A stretch of 64,000 nt of DNA, from NCBI RefSeq assembly GCF_018866305.1, contig NZ_CP076456.1:1550001-1614000 (forward strand). The letters are read 5' to 3'. The notes under the pieces are model-generated. The model had not been told where the DNA came from. It saw nothing but the letters and a program-made list of their open reading frames with translations, and did not search any database. Source of the DNA: Arthrobacter sunyaminii. Lineage in GTDB: Bacteria > Actinomycetota > Actinomycetes > Actinomycetales > Micrococcaceae. This document shows positions 1 through 9,826 of this stretch, in pieces. Within the stretch, counting starts at the first letter, position 1; every line of letters starts with the position of its first letter. A program made the position numbers and the translations under genes.

Positions 1-1341
1 ACCGTGACTCCGGAAATCAAGGACAAGGTCCTGGCCGTCAAGTTTCCCGGTATATACGCAGACCGCACCACGCTGCGCACCTATCCGTCCGGTTCGGTGG
101 CCGGATCCATTGTTGGATTCCTGGGAACCGACGGCCCGCAGGAGGGCATGGAGCTGACCCAGGATGACGTCCTCGCGGGTGAGGCAGGCAGCAGGACGTA
201 CGAAATTGGCGGCGACGGTATCCGCATTCCGTATGCCACCAACGAGGACGTCCCCGTGCGGGACGGAGATTCCGTCAAACTCAGCATTGATCAGGACCTG
301 CAGTGGTTTGCCCAGCAAACCATTGCGAGCCAGGTCCAGGAGTACAACGCGGATTGGGGAAACGTGGTGGTCGTGGAGGCCAAGACCGGCCGCATCATCA
401 CGATGGCAGAGTCCACCACAGTTGATCCAAACGATCCGGGCCAGACGCCGGCGGAGTCCCGGCAACCGCTGTCCGTGACCGTCCCCTTCGAACCCGGCTC
501 CACCACCAAGGTCATCACCATGGCGGCGGCACTGGAACAGGGAATCATTGATCCGCTGTCCCAGTTCGAGATTCCGTCCACGTATACGGTCGACGGGCAG
601 ACGTTCAAGGACGCCTTTGACCACGGCACCGTGCACATGACGGCGGCGGGCATCCTGACCAAGTCCATGAACACGGGCACGGTCATGATCGGGCAGCAGC
701 TCACTCCCCAGGAACGCTATGACTGGCTGAAAAAGTTCGGCATCGGCGAACCCCTGAACGTGGGCCTCAACGGTGAAACGGTGGGACTGCTGGCTAAACC
801 GGAGGAATGGGACGGCAGGCAGCAATACACTGTGCTCTTCGGCCAGGGCCTGGCACAGACCGCTCTGCACACGGCGATGGTCTACCAAACGATCGCGAAC
901 GACGGCGTCCGGCTGGCACCGAGCCTGATCGACAGCTACATCGGAGCCGACGGTACGGAAACTGCCGCCGAAAAGGCTGAGTCCACCCGGGTGGTTTCAG
1001 AAGAGACCGCCCGTGAAGTCCAACACATGCTGGAGACCGTCACTGCCGAAGGTTCGGGCAAGGGAGGCGCCCTGGACCAGTACCGGGTGGGGTCCAAGAC
1101 CGGTACTGCCGAGGCACCGGGAGCCAACGGTGGGTACGACGGCTATACACTCTCCTATGCTGGTATTGCACCCATGGATGATCCGCAGTACGTCGTGGTG
1201 GTGACGCTGCAGCGGCCCGAAGGTTCCCTGCAGGTCCTGGACCCCGGCAAGACCTTCAAGAAGGTCATGCAGCAGGTCCTCACCACCCGAAATGTGGCGC
1301 CGTCCTCGTCGGAACCGGAGCTGTACCCCGTGGAGTACTGA
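1..1341 (+). CDS. ftsI: Penicillin-binding protein FtsI, transpeptidase part (5' truncated by window)
   Basis: This is the C-terminal 446 codons of a class B penicillin-binding protein, the septal transpeptidase that cross-links peptidoglycan with FtsW. The reading frame is open at base 1, so the cytoplasmic tail, membrane anchor and start lie upstream of the window. All three active-site motifs are visible: STTK with the acylated serine at 499-501, SMN near 664-672 and KTGT at 1096-1107. Its position directly before murE is the usual actinobacterial dcw order, which supports FtsI rather than another class B protein. It stops at a TGA 94 bases before the proposed murE start. Confidence 0.95.
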   Translation, partial: TVTPEIKDKVLAVKFPGIYADRTTLRTYPSGSVAGSIVGFLGTDGPQEGMELTQDDVLAGEAGSRTYEIGGDGIRIPYATNEDVPVRDGDSVKLSIDQDLQWFAQQTIASQVQEYNADWGNVVVVEAKTGRIITMAESTTVDPNDPGQTPAESRQPLSVTVPFEPGSTTKVITMAAALEQGIIDPLSQFEIPSTYTVDGQTFKDAFDHGTVHMTAAGILTKSMNTGTVMIGQQLTPQERYDWLKKFGIGEPLNVGLNGETVGLLAKPEEWDGRQQYTVLFGQGLAQTALHTAMVYQTIANDGVRLAPSLIDSYIGADGTETAAEKAESTRVVSEETAREVQHMLETVTAEGSGKGGALDQYRVGSKTGTAEAPGANGGYDGYTLSYAGIAPMDDPQYVVVVTLQRPEGSLQVLDPGKTFKKVMQQVLTTRNVAPSSSEPELYPVEY

Positions 1342-1435
1342 AACCGGCTGCGCGTCGCCGGGCAAGCACCCAGACGGCCGTCCGTATCGGACTGATCTTT
1401 TTCGAGTACCACGTCAATTTTTCTGGAGCAGTGCA

Positions 1436-3121
1436 GTGCCTACAAATGATCAAAGCAATCCGCAGCAGCAGGGGAGCGGAATGCGGCCGTCAGCAGTTCA
1501 GCCGGTGTCCCTGCGGGCAGCAGCGGACTCGCTCGCAGCGGCCGGCCTGCCCGGCGTTGAGCCCGCACGCGCGGCAGATGGGGAAGCGGACATTATGCTC
1601 ACCGGGCTCACGATCAACTCCCGTGAGGTCCGGGCCGGCGACCTGTACGTGGCGCTGCCCGGTGCCCGCCACCACGGCGCCCGCTTCGCTGCCTCGGCGG
1701 CCGAAGCCGGAGCGGCGGCGGTGCTGACCGATGAAGAGGGAGCGCGCCAGCTGACGGAGCTGCCGGTACCTGTTTACGTGACCTCCGACCCGCGCCGGCT
1801 GGTGGGTCCGCTGGCCGGGGTAGTGTTCGGCAGCAGTCCGCAGGGCGGCAGTGGTCTCACACTGTTCGGAGTCACGGGAACCAACGGCAAAACCACCACC
1901 ACCTACTTCATCAATTCCCTGCTCAGCGCCCTCGGCAAGAGAACCGGGCTCATTGGAACCATCGAAATCCTTGCCGGCGGAGAACCCATCGCGAGCACCC
2001 TCACCACACCGGAATCGCCCCAGGTGCACGGACTGCTCGCCCTGATGCGCGAAAAGGGCTTGGACGCAGCCGCCATGGAAGTTTCCTCGCATGCCATTTC
2101 GTACCGGCGCGTTGACGGCGTCGTTTTTGATGTAGCCGGATTCACCAACCTCACCCAGGACCACCTGGACCTGCACGGATCCATGGAAGAGTACTTTGCG
2201 GCCAAAGCCGCCCTGTTCTCACCGGAACGGGCTCAGCGGGCCGTCATCTGTGTGGACGATGAATGGGGCGAGCGGATGGCCGCGGCGGCTCCGGTGCCGG
2301 TCTGGACGCTTGCCACGCGCGACGGCGGCGCCGAAGCTCACTGGCGGGTCACCGACGTCGTCCGCGACGGGCTGGGCCACCGCTTTGTGCTGCGCGGCCC
2401 CGACGGAGCCGTTCTTCGGGCGGGAACCGGACTTCCCGGGACCTTCAACGTCTCCAACGCCGCACTTGCCGCCGTCATGGTCCTGGCCTCGGGCGTGGAG
2501 ATCGAACAGCTCCAGAACGCGCTGGACCGCAGCGATCCGTTCACTGTCGAAGTTCCGGGCAGGATGCAGCTGGTGGGAGAAGCCCCGGCCGCAATTGTCG
2601 ACTTTGCCCATAATCCCGATGCCCTGGCCCGCACCCTGGAATCCGTCCGCCGGGAATCCCAGGGCACGGGCGGATCTGCGCCTACCGGCTCCGAAAGCGG
2701 GGAAACCCCGCCGCGCGTCATCATTGTCTTTGGCGCAACCGGACAGCGCGACCAGTCAAAGCGGCCGCTGATGGGAGATATTGCCGCACGGCTCGCTGAC
2801 GTGGTAATCGTCACTGACGATGACCCCCACGACGAGGATGAAGCCGCTATCCGCGCCGATGTCCTGGCCGGAGCACGCGCCGCCCGGGAGCGCGGCGCAC
2901 TGGCGTGTGAAATCCTCGAGGTGGCGCCGCGTGCTGCGGCCATAGACCGCGCCGTGGCGCTTGCCCGCCCGCAGGACACGGTGCTGGTCGCCGGCCGGGG
3001 ACATGAAGTATTCCAAGAAGTAAAAGGAGTGAATTTGGCCCTCGACGACCGCGTTGAACTACGGCAGGCTTTGACACGGTACGGATTCCCTGTGCTGTCC
3101 GGCGACGGGGTAGAGTCCTAA
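1436..3121 (+). CDS. murE: UDP-MurNAc-tripeptide synthetase MurE, predicted L-lysine type
   Basis: This cytoplasmic Mur ligase adds the third stem-peptide residue to UDP-MurNAc-L-Ala-D-Glu using ATP. The P-loop reads GVTGTNGKTTTT, followed by the Mur middle and C-terminal domains. The amino-acid selectivity motif (about 2815-2838) reads DDPHDED; meso-DAP enzymes have DNPR with an Arg that contacts the DAP carboxylate. His at that place argues for L-Lys. I chose the GTG at 1436, preceded by GGAG at 1425-1428. An ATG at 1481 with GGGGAG at 1471-1476 is a real alternative. The frame is open further upstream but overlaps ftsI. At 561 residues it is slightly long for the family because of an N-terminal extension. 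Confidence 0.93.
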   Translation: MPTNDQSNPQQQGSGMRPSAVQPVSLRAAADSLAAAGLPGVEPARAADGEADIMLTGLTINSREVRAGDLYVALPGARHHGARFAASAAEAGAAAVLTDEEGARQLTELPVPVYVTSDPRRLVGPLAGVVFGSSPQGGSGLTLFGVTGTNGKTTTTYFINSLLSALGKRTGLIGTIEILAGGEPIASTLTTPESPQVHGLLALMREKGLDAAAMEVSSHAISYRRVDGVVFDVAGFTNLTQDHLDLHGSMEEYFAAKAALFSPERAQRAVICVDDEWGERMAAAAPVPVWTLATRDGGAEAHWRVTDVVRDGLGHRFVLRGPDGAVLRAGTGLPGTFNVSNAALAAVMVLASGVEIEQLQNALDRSDPFTVEVPGRMQLVGEAPAAIVDFAHNPDALARTLESVRRESQGTGGSAPTGSESGETPPRVIIVFGATGQRDQSKRPLMGDIAARLADVVIVTDDDPHDEDEAAIRADVLAGARAARERGALACEILEVAPRAAAIDRAVALARPQDTVLVAGRGHEVFQEVKGVNLALDDRVELRQALTRYGFPVLSGDGVES

Positions 3122-3127
3122 AACGTC

Positions 3128-4645
3128 ATGATTGAACTTAGTGCAGCAGACATAGCGGCAATTACGGGCGGCGAACTGATCGGCGGTGCCGCACAGGCAT
3201 CCGCGACGATCGTGAACTCGGCCACAACCGACTCTCGGGAAGCCTCACCCGGCTCCCTCTTCATCGCCAAACCCGGCGAAAACTCAGACGGCCACCTCTT
3301 CGTGGAAGCGGCCTTTGAACGCGGTGCCGTCCTGGCCCTCGTGGAGCGTCCCGTCGAGGATGCCTCCGGATCCGTGTACCCTGCGGTCCTGGTCCCGGAT
3401 GCTGTTCTTGCCATGGGCACCCTGGCGGCGGACATCGTCCGGCGGCTGCGGGAAACGTCGCCGCTGACCGTCATCGGGATCACCGGATCAGCAGGAAAAA
3501 CCACCACCAAGGACCTGCTGGCCGGAATCCTGCGCGCCGAAGGCGAAACGGTGGCTCCCGTGGGGTCCTACAACGGCGAGGTGGGTGTTCCGCTGACCAT
3601 TTTCGGTGCGGACTACGGCACCCGCTACCTCGTCATGGAGATGGGGGCGACAGGCATCGGCCACATCGAATACCTGGCCTCCATGGTGAAGCCGGACATC
3701 GGCGTCGTCCTGTGCGTGGGAACAGCCCACGCCGGAGAATTCGGCGGCGTGGAAAACATTGCCCGTGCCAAGGGCGAAATGGTGGAGGCCCTGGCTCCCG
3801 GCGGAACAGCCGTCCTGAACGCCGACGATATTCGCGTGGCAGCCATGGCTGAACGTGCGGGCGCCGGCGTGGAGCTGCTGTATTTCACCTCCTCCCCGGA
3901 AGAAGCCCACGGCGCCAAATCGTCCGTTCGGGCGCTGGATGCCCGGACCGATGAACAGGGCCGGCCCGTCTTTACCCTCCGTTTCCCCGACGGAAGCGAG
4001 TATCCGGTGGAATCCGGCCTGATTGGTGCGCACCACACGGCGAATCTGCTGGCCGCCGCAGCTGCCGCCTTTGCCGCGGGCATCCCGGCCGAGCGGATCG
4101 CAGCCGCACTGTCCGGGCAGAAGGCCGCCAGCCGCTGGCGCATGGAGCGCACCGACCGTCCGGACGGCGTGAGCGTCATCAATGATGCCTACAACGCCAA
4201 CCCTGAATCCATGCGGGCGGCCCTGCGCACCCTGGCCGAGCTGGGCCGGGGACGGCGCACCTGGGCCGTGCTGGGCGAAATGCTCGAGCTCGGGGAATCC
4301 TCCGTGACCGAACACGACGCGATCGGCCGGTACGTGGTCCGCCTGAACATCTCCCAGCTCATAGTGGTGGGCACAGGTGCCCGGGCCATGCACACAGGCG
4401 CAGTCATGGAGGGTTCCTGGGGCGACGAGTCCGTCTTCGTGGAGACCCCCGAAGACGCCGAACGCATCCTGGAGTCCTCGCTGCAGCCCGGAGACCTCGT
4501 CCTTTTCAAATCCTCAAACGGTGCAGCCCTGCGCCACCTCGGTGATCGGATAGCCTTGAACGCCCCCTCGTCAACCACCGCCCCGGCGTCCGCGCCGCAG
4601 CACACCAGCCCGGACCTCACCGGGGAAGCCGGAGGCGTCCAGTAG
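3128..4645 (+). CDS. murF: UDP-MurNAc-tripeptide D-alanyl-D-alanine ligase MurF
   Basis: MurF attaches the D-Ala-D-Ala dipeptide to complete the UDP-MurNAc-pentapeptide. The ATP-binding loop is GSAGKTTTK, and the Mur central motif with EMGATGIGHIEYL follows. The conserved NDAYNANPESM segment of the C-terminal domain lies near residue 360. The 505 residues are typical for actinobacteria. It starts 6 bases after murE, and its TAG stop shares a base with the GTG start of mraY, so translational coupling within the dcw operon is likely. The last 35 residues are a Pro/Ala/Ser-rich tail of no recognised function. Confidence 0.95.
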   Translation: MIELSAADIAAITGGELIGGAAQASATIVNSATTDSREASPGSLFIAKPGENSDGHLFVEAAFERGAVLALVERPVEDASGSVYPAVLVPDAVLAMGTLAADIVRRLRETSPLTVIGITGSAGKTTTKDLLAGILRAEGETVAPVGSYNGEVGVPLTIFGADYGTRYLVMEMGATGIGHIEYLASMVKPDIGVVLCVGTAHAGEFGGVENIARAKGEMVEALAPGGTAVLNADDIRVAAMAERAGAGVELLYFTSSPEEAHGAKSSVRALDARTDEQGRPVFTLRFPDGSEYPVESGLIGAHHTANLLAAAAAAFAAGIPAERIAAALSGQKAASRWRMERTDRPDGVSVINDAYNANPESMRAALRTLAELGRGRRTWAVLGEMLELGESSVTEHDAIGRYVVRLNISQLIVVGTGARAMHTGAVMEGSWGDESVFVETPEDAERILESSLQPGDLVLFKSSNGAALRHLGDRIALNAPSSTTAPASAPQHTSPDLTGEAGGVQ

Positions 4646-5748
4646 TGGTTTCCCTGCTTATCGGGTCTTCACTGGCTCTGATCCTTGCCTTTGCCGGCAC
4701 GCCCCTGTTTATCCGTTTCCTCGTCAAGAAGAGTTACGGCCAGTTTGTCCGCGATGACGGACCGACGTCGCACCACACCAAGCGCGGCACGCCCACCATG
4801 GGAGGCGCCGTCATCGTGGCGTCCGTGGTGGCGTCCTACTTCATCACGCACCTCATCAGCCCCGTCATCAACCCGGGGACCTTCGGGCCCTCGGCGTCCG
4901 GTCTCCTTGTCCTGTTCCTGATGGTCGGGATGGGGCTCGTTGGCTTCATTGACGACTACACCAAGATCTCCCGCCAGCGCAGCCTTGGGCTGAACGCCAA
5001 GGCGAAGATCATCCTCCAGACACTCGTGGGCGTCACGTTCGCCATCCTGGCCCTGAATTTCCCCAACGCCCAGGGCCGGACGCCCGCGTCCACGGAGATC
5101 TCCTTTATCCGCGACACCGGCATCGACCTGGCCTTCGCCGGTACCCTGATCGGCGCCATCCTCTTCATCCTCTGGGCAAACCTGATCATCACGGGAACCA
5201 CCAACGGTGTGAACCTGGCGGATGGCCTGGACGGACTCGCCGCCGGTGCCTCCATCCTGGTGTTCGGCGCCTACTTCCTGATCGGCATCTGGCAGTCCAA
5301 CCAGAGCTGCGGATCACCCCTCGCAGGAGCCGTCTGCTACGAAGTCCGCGATCCCATGGATCTGGCGCTGCTTGCCGGTGCCCTCGCCGGCGCACTGGTG
5401 GGCTTCCTCTGGTGGAACACCTCACCGGCCAAGATCTTCATGGGCGACACCGGATCGCTGGCCATCGGCGGCGCCATTGCCGCCTTCGCGATCCTCTCCC
5501 GCACCGAACTGCTGCTGGTCATCCTGGCCGGCCTCTTCGTGATCATCACGCTTTCCGTGATCATCCAGGTGGGCTACTTCAAAATCAGCGGCGGAAAACG
5601 CGTTTTCAAGATGGCGCCGCTGCAGCACCACTTTGAGCTCAAGGGCTGGGCGGAAGTCACGGTGGTGGTCCGCTTCTGGATCGTGGCCGGACTATGCGTG
5701 GCCGTGGCCCTTGGCATCTTCTACGCGGAATGGGTGGTAGGAAATTGA
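4645..5748 (+). CDS. mraY: Phospho-MurNAc-pentapeptide translocase MraY
   Basis: MraY is a polytopic inner-membrane enzyme that transfers phospho-MurNAc-pentapeptide to undecaprenyl phosphate, giving lipid I. Around ten hydrophobic segments are visible. Signature motifs include GFIDDYTKISRQRSLGL near residues 100-116 with the paired Asp residues, NLADGLDGLA near 190, and MAPLQHHFELKGW near the C terminus. The GTG start overlaps the murF TAG (TAGTG). Length (367) is normal. It is the only membrane enzyme between the soluble Mur ligases here, as expected for the cluster. Confidence 0.97.
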   Translation: MVSLLIGSSLALILAFAGTPLFIRFLVKKSYGQFVRDDGPTSHHTKRGTPTMGGAVIVASVVASYFITHLISPVINPGTFGPSASGLLVLFLMVGMGLVGFIDDYTKISRQRSLGLNAKAKIILQTLVGVTFAILALNFPNAQGRTPASTEISFIRDTGIDLAFAGTLIGAILFILWANLIITGTTNGVNLADGLDGLAAGASILVFGAYFLIGIWQSNQSCGSPLAGAVCYEVRDPMDLALLAGALAGALVGFLWWNTSPAKIFMGDTGSLAIGGAIAAFAILSRTELLLVILAGLFVIITLSVIIQVGYFKISGGKRVFKMAPLQHHFELKGWAEVTVVVRFWIVAGLCVAVALGIFYAEWVVGN

Positions 5749-7307
5749 GCGAAACAGCTGACTCCGCTGCCGGGACGTCCCGGCTTGACGAGCTGACCAC
5801 GTGGGATGCCGACTGGCGCGGACTGCGCGTTGTCGTCACGGGCATTGGCCTCTCCGGTTTCTCGGCGGCCGATACCCTGATCGAACTCGGCGCCCGGGTA
5901 GTGGTGGTTGATGCCCGGGACACAGTGGAAAACCGGGCCAAGGCCGACACCCTGCGGATCGTCGGAGCGGCCGACGTCCTGCTGGGCGCCGATCACGCCG
6001 AAGCGCTGCCCGCCGTTGACGGCGAGCCGGCTGAGCTGGTTGTCACCTCGCCCGGCTTCAGCCCCAGCCATCCGCTGATGCGGGCGGCGGCCGACGGCGG
6101 CATCCCGGTATGGGGCGACGTCGAACTGGCCTGGCGCGTCCGCGTCCGTGAAGGGCGCAAGACCGCCCAATGGCTGACCATCACCGGCACCAACGGCAAA
6201 ACCACCACGGTCTCGATGACCGAGAGCATGCTGCGCGCCGCGGGACTGCGGGCCATCGCTGCCGGAAACGTCGGAACCCCCATCCTGGACGCCATTCGGG
6301 ATCCGCAGGGCTATGACGTCCTCGCCGTGGAACTATCCTCTTTCCAGCTGCACTGGACGCACTCCATCTCTCCGCTGGCCAGCGTGTGCCTGAACATTGC
6401 CGAAGACCACGTGGACTGGCACGGCTCCTACGAGGCCTACATGGCCGATAAAGCCAAGATCTACGAAAACACGCAGGTCGCCTGCATCTACAACGCCGAG
6501 CAGATCGAGACCGAGCACATGGTCGAAGAAGCCGACGTCGTTGAAGGCTGCCGCGCTGTCGGCTTCACGACCGGCATGCCGGCGGTGTCCATGGTGGGAA
6601 TGGTGGAGAACCTGCTGGTGGACCGCGCCTTCATCGAACAGCGCAAGGATTCGGCGGCTGAGCTCGCCTCCATGGCCGATCTTGGCGAGTACGCTCCCCG
6701 GCACATGGTGGCCAACGCCCTGGCCGCCGCTGCCCTGGTCCGGGCGTACGGCGTTGAGCCGGCGGCGGTGCGGGACGGGCTTCGTGCCTACGCGCCCGGA
6801 GACCACCGCATCCAGCCGGTTGCCCGCCTCAACGACGTCCTGTGGATCAATGACTCAAAGGCCACCAACCCGCATGCCGCGTCAGCGTCTCTGTCCGCCT
6901 TCAACTCGGTGGTGTGGATCGCCGGGGGATTGTCAAAGGGTGTCCATTACGGGGATCTGGTCCGGGACCATGCATCCCGCCTTCGCTCCGTGGTGCTGAT
7001 CGGTGCGGACTCCGCAGACCTCCGTGAGGCTTTGGCGCGACACGCGCCCGACGTCCGGGTGATTGATGCCGTTCCGCCTCACACTGGTGGAAGGCATGCC
7101 GCTGCTCCAGCGGTCAGCGGTGAGGACGTGATGGCTCTGGCTGTCGCGGCCGCAGCCGCTGAAGCCCAGTCAGGAGACACAGTCCTGATGGCGCCCGCAG
7201 CAGCGTCCATGGATCAGTTCGCGTCCTACGCGCACCGCGGAGACGCTTTCATCGAGGCCGTCCGCGGGTACGTGGAAGGACAGGCGCAGACTCCTAAGGA
7301 GCCCTAG
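5745..7307 (+). CDS. murD: UDP-MurNAc-L-alanine:D-glutamate ligase MurD
   Basis: MurD adds D-Glu to UDP-MurNAc-L-Ala in the cytoplasm. The N-terminal Rossmann segment (VVTGIGLSGFSAA) and the ATP loop TGTNGKTTTVSM are clear, and the C-terminal domain has NDSKATNPHA. I set the start at TTG 5745, which overlaps the mraY stop and follows GTAGGA; the frame also offers ATG 5730 and ATG 5694 further inside mraY, which lack a comparable ribosome-binding site. The 520 residues include a slightly extended N terminus. The TAG stop abuts the ftsW ATG. Confidence 0.93.
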   Translation: MSETADSAAGTSRLDELTTWDADWRGLRVVVTGIGLSGFSAADTLIELGARVVVVDARDTVENRAKADTLRIVGAADVLLGADHAEALPAVDGEPAELVVTSPGFSPSHPLMRAAADGGIPVWGDVELAWRVRVREGRKTAQWLTITGTNGKTTTVSMTESMLRAAGLRAIAAGNVGTPILDAIRDPQGYDVLAVELSSFQLHWTHSISPLASVCLNIAEDHVDWHGSYEAYMADKAKIYENTQVACIYNAEQIETEHMVEEADVVEGCRAVGFTTGMPAVSMVGMVENLLVDRAFIEQRKDSAAELASMADLGEYAPRHMVANALAAAALVRAYGVEPAAVRDGLRAYAPGDHRIQPVARLNDVLWINDSKATNPHAASASLSAFNSVVWIAGGLSKGVHYGDLVRDHASRLRSVVLIGADSADLREALARHAPDVRVIDAVPPHTGGRHAAAPAVSGEDVMALAVAAAAAEAQSGDTVLMAPAAASMDQFASYAHRGDAFIEAVRGYVEGQAQTPKEP

Positions 7308-8720
7308 ATGGTCACTACGTCCTCAGGGAAGCCCCGGAAGCCTGTGCTCCGGTCCGCGCGCCCGGCCGCCCCCGCAGCCGCAGGCAAGTCCTCCACAGGC
7401 AAGTCCTCCACAGGCAAGTTCTCCGCTGACTCATCTTCCGGCAGGACGACGGCGGCGGCTGAGAGCGGTACGCGTACTCCGCGCGGCACCCGCACGCCGG
7501 CAAGCTCGAAGAAGGACCCCAACAAGAAGCCATCACTGCTGGAACGCGGGATCGTGCTGCTGGAAGGCAGCCGCCGGAAAGCAACGGGGTCGGCTTACTA
7601 CACCATCCTGGGTGCCGCACTGGCGCTGACCGCGATCGGCCTGATGATGGTCCTCTCCGCGTCCTCCGTGGAGTCCATTGCCGCCTCCGCCGGTGAATCC
7701 GCGGGCAGTACGTTTAGTTTCTTCGTCAAGCAGGCCATGTTTGCCGGTTTTGGCGTCGTGGCCATGCTGGCGCTTTCCCGGCTTGGCCCCAGGGCGTACA
7801 AGAAGCTGGCCTGGGTGCTGTTGGTCCTGGCAGTCGTGCTGCTGCTGCTGGTGTTCATCCCCGGGGTGGGCAAAGAGGTCAACGGCAACAGGAACTGGAT
7901 CGAGATCGGACCGATCGGCGGCCAGCCCTCGGAAGCAGCGAAGCTGGCCATGGCCATCTGGTTTGCCTCAGTGCTGTCCCTGAAGCAGAAACTCCTCAAT
8001 CAGTGGAAGCATGCCCTGGTTCCGGTGGTGTTTCCGGGCGGTACCATCCTCATCGGCCTGGTAATGATCGGCAGGGACCTCGGCACGGTGATCATCCTGG
8101 GCCTCATTATGGTGGCCGCACTGTTTTTCGCCGGAACGCCGCTGCGCTTCATCGCGGCCCTGGTGGCCGCAGGCGGCGCTGCGGCCGCCCTGATGTCGGT
8201 GCTCAGCGACAACCGTGCGGGTCGGATCAGTGCCTGGCTGGGGAAGGACTGCGGTGCCGGGCTCTGCGACCAGGCCAACGCCGGCATGTACGCCCTGGCC
8301 TCGGGAGGCTGGTTTGGGGTGGGTATCGGACAGAGCCGGCAGAAGTGGAGCTGGATCCCTGAAGCGCACAATGACTTCATCTTTGCGATCATCGGCGAGG
8401 AGTTCGGCCTGCTGGGCACGCTCCTGATCGTGCTGCTCTTCGGCGTCCTGGCGGTCGCCACCATCCGCATGACCATGCGGCACACCGATCCGTTCATCCG
8501 GATTGTCTGCGGGTCCATCCTGGTCTGGATTATCGGCCAGGCGTTTGTGAACATCGCCATGGTGACGGGCCTGCTGCCCGTGATCGGAGTGCCGCTTCCC
8601 TTCATCTCCTACGGCGGGTCTTCCCTGACCATTACCCTGGCTGCCGTGGGGGTCCTGCTCTCCTTCGCCCGCAAAATCCCCGAACACAAACTTTCTGAAA
8701 GTGAACCATCAGCTCCATGA
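7308..8720 (+). CDS. ftsW: Septal peptidoglycan polymerase FtsW (SEDS family)
   Basis: FtsW is the SEDS glycosyltransferase that polymerises lipid II at the septum with FtsI. About 80 N-terminal residues are a disordered Ser/Pro/Lys-rich tail containing a short tandem repeat ([14 protein letters not shown]). About ten membrane helices follow. SEDS signatures include [15 protein letters not shown] with the region for substrate binding, [15 protein letters not shown] near residue 350, and PFISYGGSS near the C terminus. It starts one base after the murD stop with AAGGA at 7296-7300. Its TGA overlaps the murG ATG (ATGA). Confidence 0.96.
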   Translation: MVTTSSGKPRKPVLRSARPAAPAAAGKSSTGKSSTGKFSADSSSGRTTAAAESGTRTPRGTRTPASSKKDPNKKPSLLERGIVLLEGSRRKATGSAYYTILGAALALTAIGLMMVLSASSVESIAASAGESAGSTFSFFVKQAMFAGFGVVAMLALSRLGPRAYKKLAWVLLVLAVVLLLLVFIPGVGKEVNGNRNWIEIGPIGGQPSEAAKLAMAIWFASVLSLKQKLLNQWKHALVPVVFPGGTILIGLVMIGRDLGTVIILGLIMVAALFFAGTPLRFIAALVAAGGAAAALMSVLSDNRAGRISAWLGKDCGAGLCDQANAGMYALASGGWFGVGIGQSRQKWSWIPEAHNDFIFAIIGEEFGLLGTLLIVLLFGVLAVATIRMTMRHTDPFIRIVCGSILVWIIGQAFVNIAMVTGLLPVIGVPLPFISYGGSSLTITLAAVGVLLSFARKIPEHKLSESEPSAP

Positions 8721-9826
8721 CACAACGTCCCCTTTCCCTCGTCCTTGCCGGAGGCGGCACCGCCGGGCACATCAGCCCGCTCCTCGCGGTGGCGCGCGCT
8801 GTGCGGGAGTCCGCACCGGAGTCCCGCATTAAGGTTGTGGGCACGGCCGCCGGCATGGAAACCCGGCTGGTTCCGGCCGCAGGGTTCGAGCTGGCCGTCA
8901 TCGACCGGGTCCCGATGCCCCGGAAACCGGGCGGGGACCTGGTCCGGCTGCCCGGCCGGCTCCTGCAGGCCGTTCGCCAGGCAGGTGCGATTCTCGACGA
9001 AGCTGCTGCCGACGTCGTGGTGGGTGTCGGCGGGTACGTTTCCACGCCGGTCTATCTTGCTGCCCGCCGGCGGAAGCTGCCGGTCATAGTGCACGAGGCC
9101 AATGCCCGTCCCGGGCTTGCCAACCGGGTGGGGGCACGGTTCGCCGACGTCGTCGGCACCGCCTTCGCCGAGACCAAGCTGCCCCGAGCGCAACTGGTGG
9201 GCATGCCCATGCGCCGCGAGATTTCGGGACTCGACCGCAGCCGGGCGCGTGCCGGCGCGCGTACCGCCCTGGGGCTGGAGGCGGACCGTCCCACCCTGGT
9301 GGTCACCGGCGGCTCTTCCGGAGCGGCCAGCATTAACCGTGCCGTTGAGGCGGCCCTGCCGGCCCTTGCGGAAGCGGGCATCCAGACCCTGCACATCACC
9401 GGACGGGGCAAGCAGCTCCTGACCTCCGAGGGCAAGCCGCTGGCGGCGCCGCTTTACCGGCAGGTCGAATATGTGGACGGGATGGAGCAGGCGTACGCTG
9501 CTGCGGACCTGCTGCTCGCCCGCTCGGGCGCCGGTACGGTTTGCGAGATCAGTGCCGTTGGCCTGCCCGCCGTGCTGGTTCCGCTGCCGCACGGCAACGG
9601 GGAACAGGCACTGAACGCAGCCGGGCTGGCGGCGGCCGGCGGAGCCGTTGTGGTTTCGGATGCGCTCTTCACCGCACAGTGGATAGCGGACAGACTGATA
9701 CCTTTGCTGGCCGACCCCGCAGCACTGGATGCCATGTCCGCCGCTTCGTCAGCCCAAGGCATCCGTGACGCGGACCGGCGGATGGCGGAGTTTATTCTCG
9801 AAGCAAAGGTAAGGTCACGAGCATGA
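8717..9826 (+). CDS. murG: Lipid II synthase MurG
   Basis: MurG transfers GlcNAc from UDP-GlcNAc to lipid I on the cytoplasmic face of the membrane. The glycine-rich N-terminal loop [11 protein letters not shown] and the GT-B family C-terminal nucleotide-binding region ([28 protein letters not shown]) are present. At 369 residues it is full length. ATGA overlaps at both ends join it to ftsW and murC, so it belongs to the same transcript. Confidence 0.97.
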   Translation: MTQRPLSLVLAGGGTAGHISPLLAVARAVRESAPESRIKVVGTAAGMETRLVPAAGFELAVIDRVPMPRKPGGDLVRLPGRLLQAVRQAGAILDEAAADVVVGVGGYVSTPVYLAARRRKLPVIVHEANARPGLANRVGARFADVVGTAFAETKLPRAQLVGMPMRREISGLDRSRARAGARTALGLEADRPTLVVTGGSSGAASINRAVEAALPALAEAGIQTLHITGRGKQLLTSEGKPLAAPLYRQVEYVDGMEQAYAAADLLLARSGAGTVCEISAVGLPAVLVPLPHGNGEQALNAAGLAAAGGAVVVSDALFTAQWIADRLIPLLADPAALDAMSAASSAQGIRDADRRMAEFILEAKVRSRA

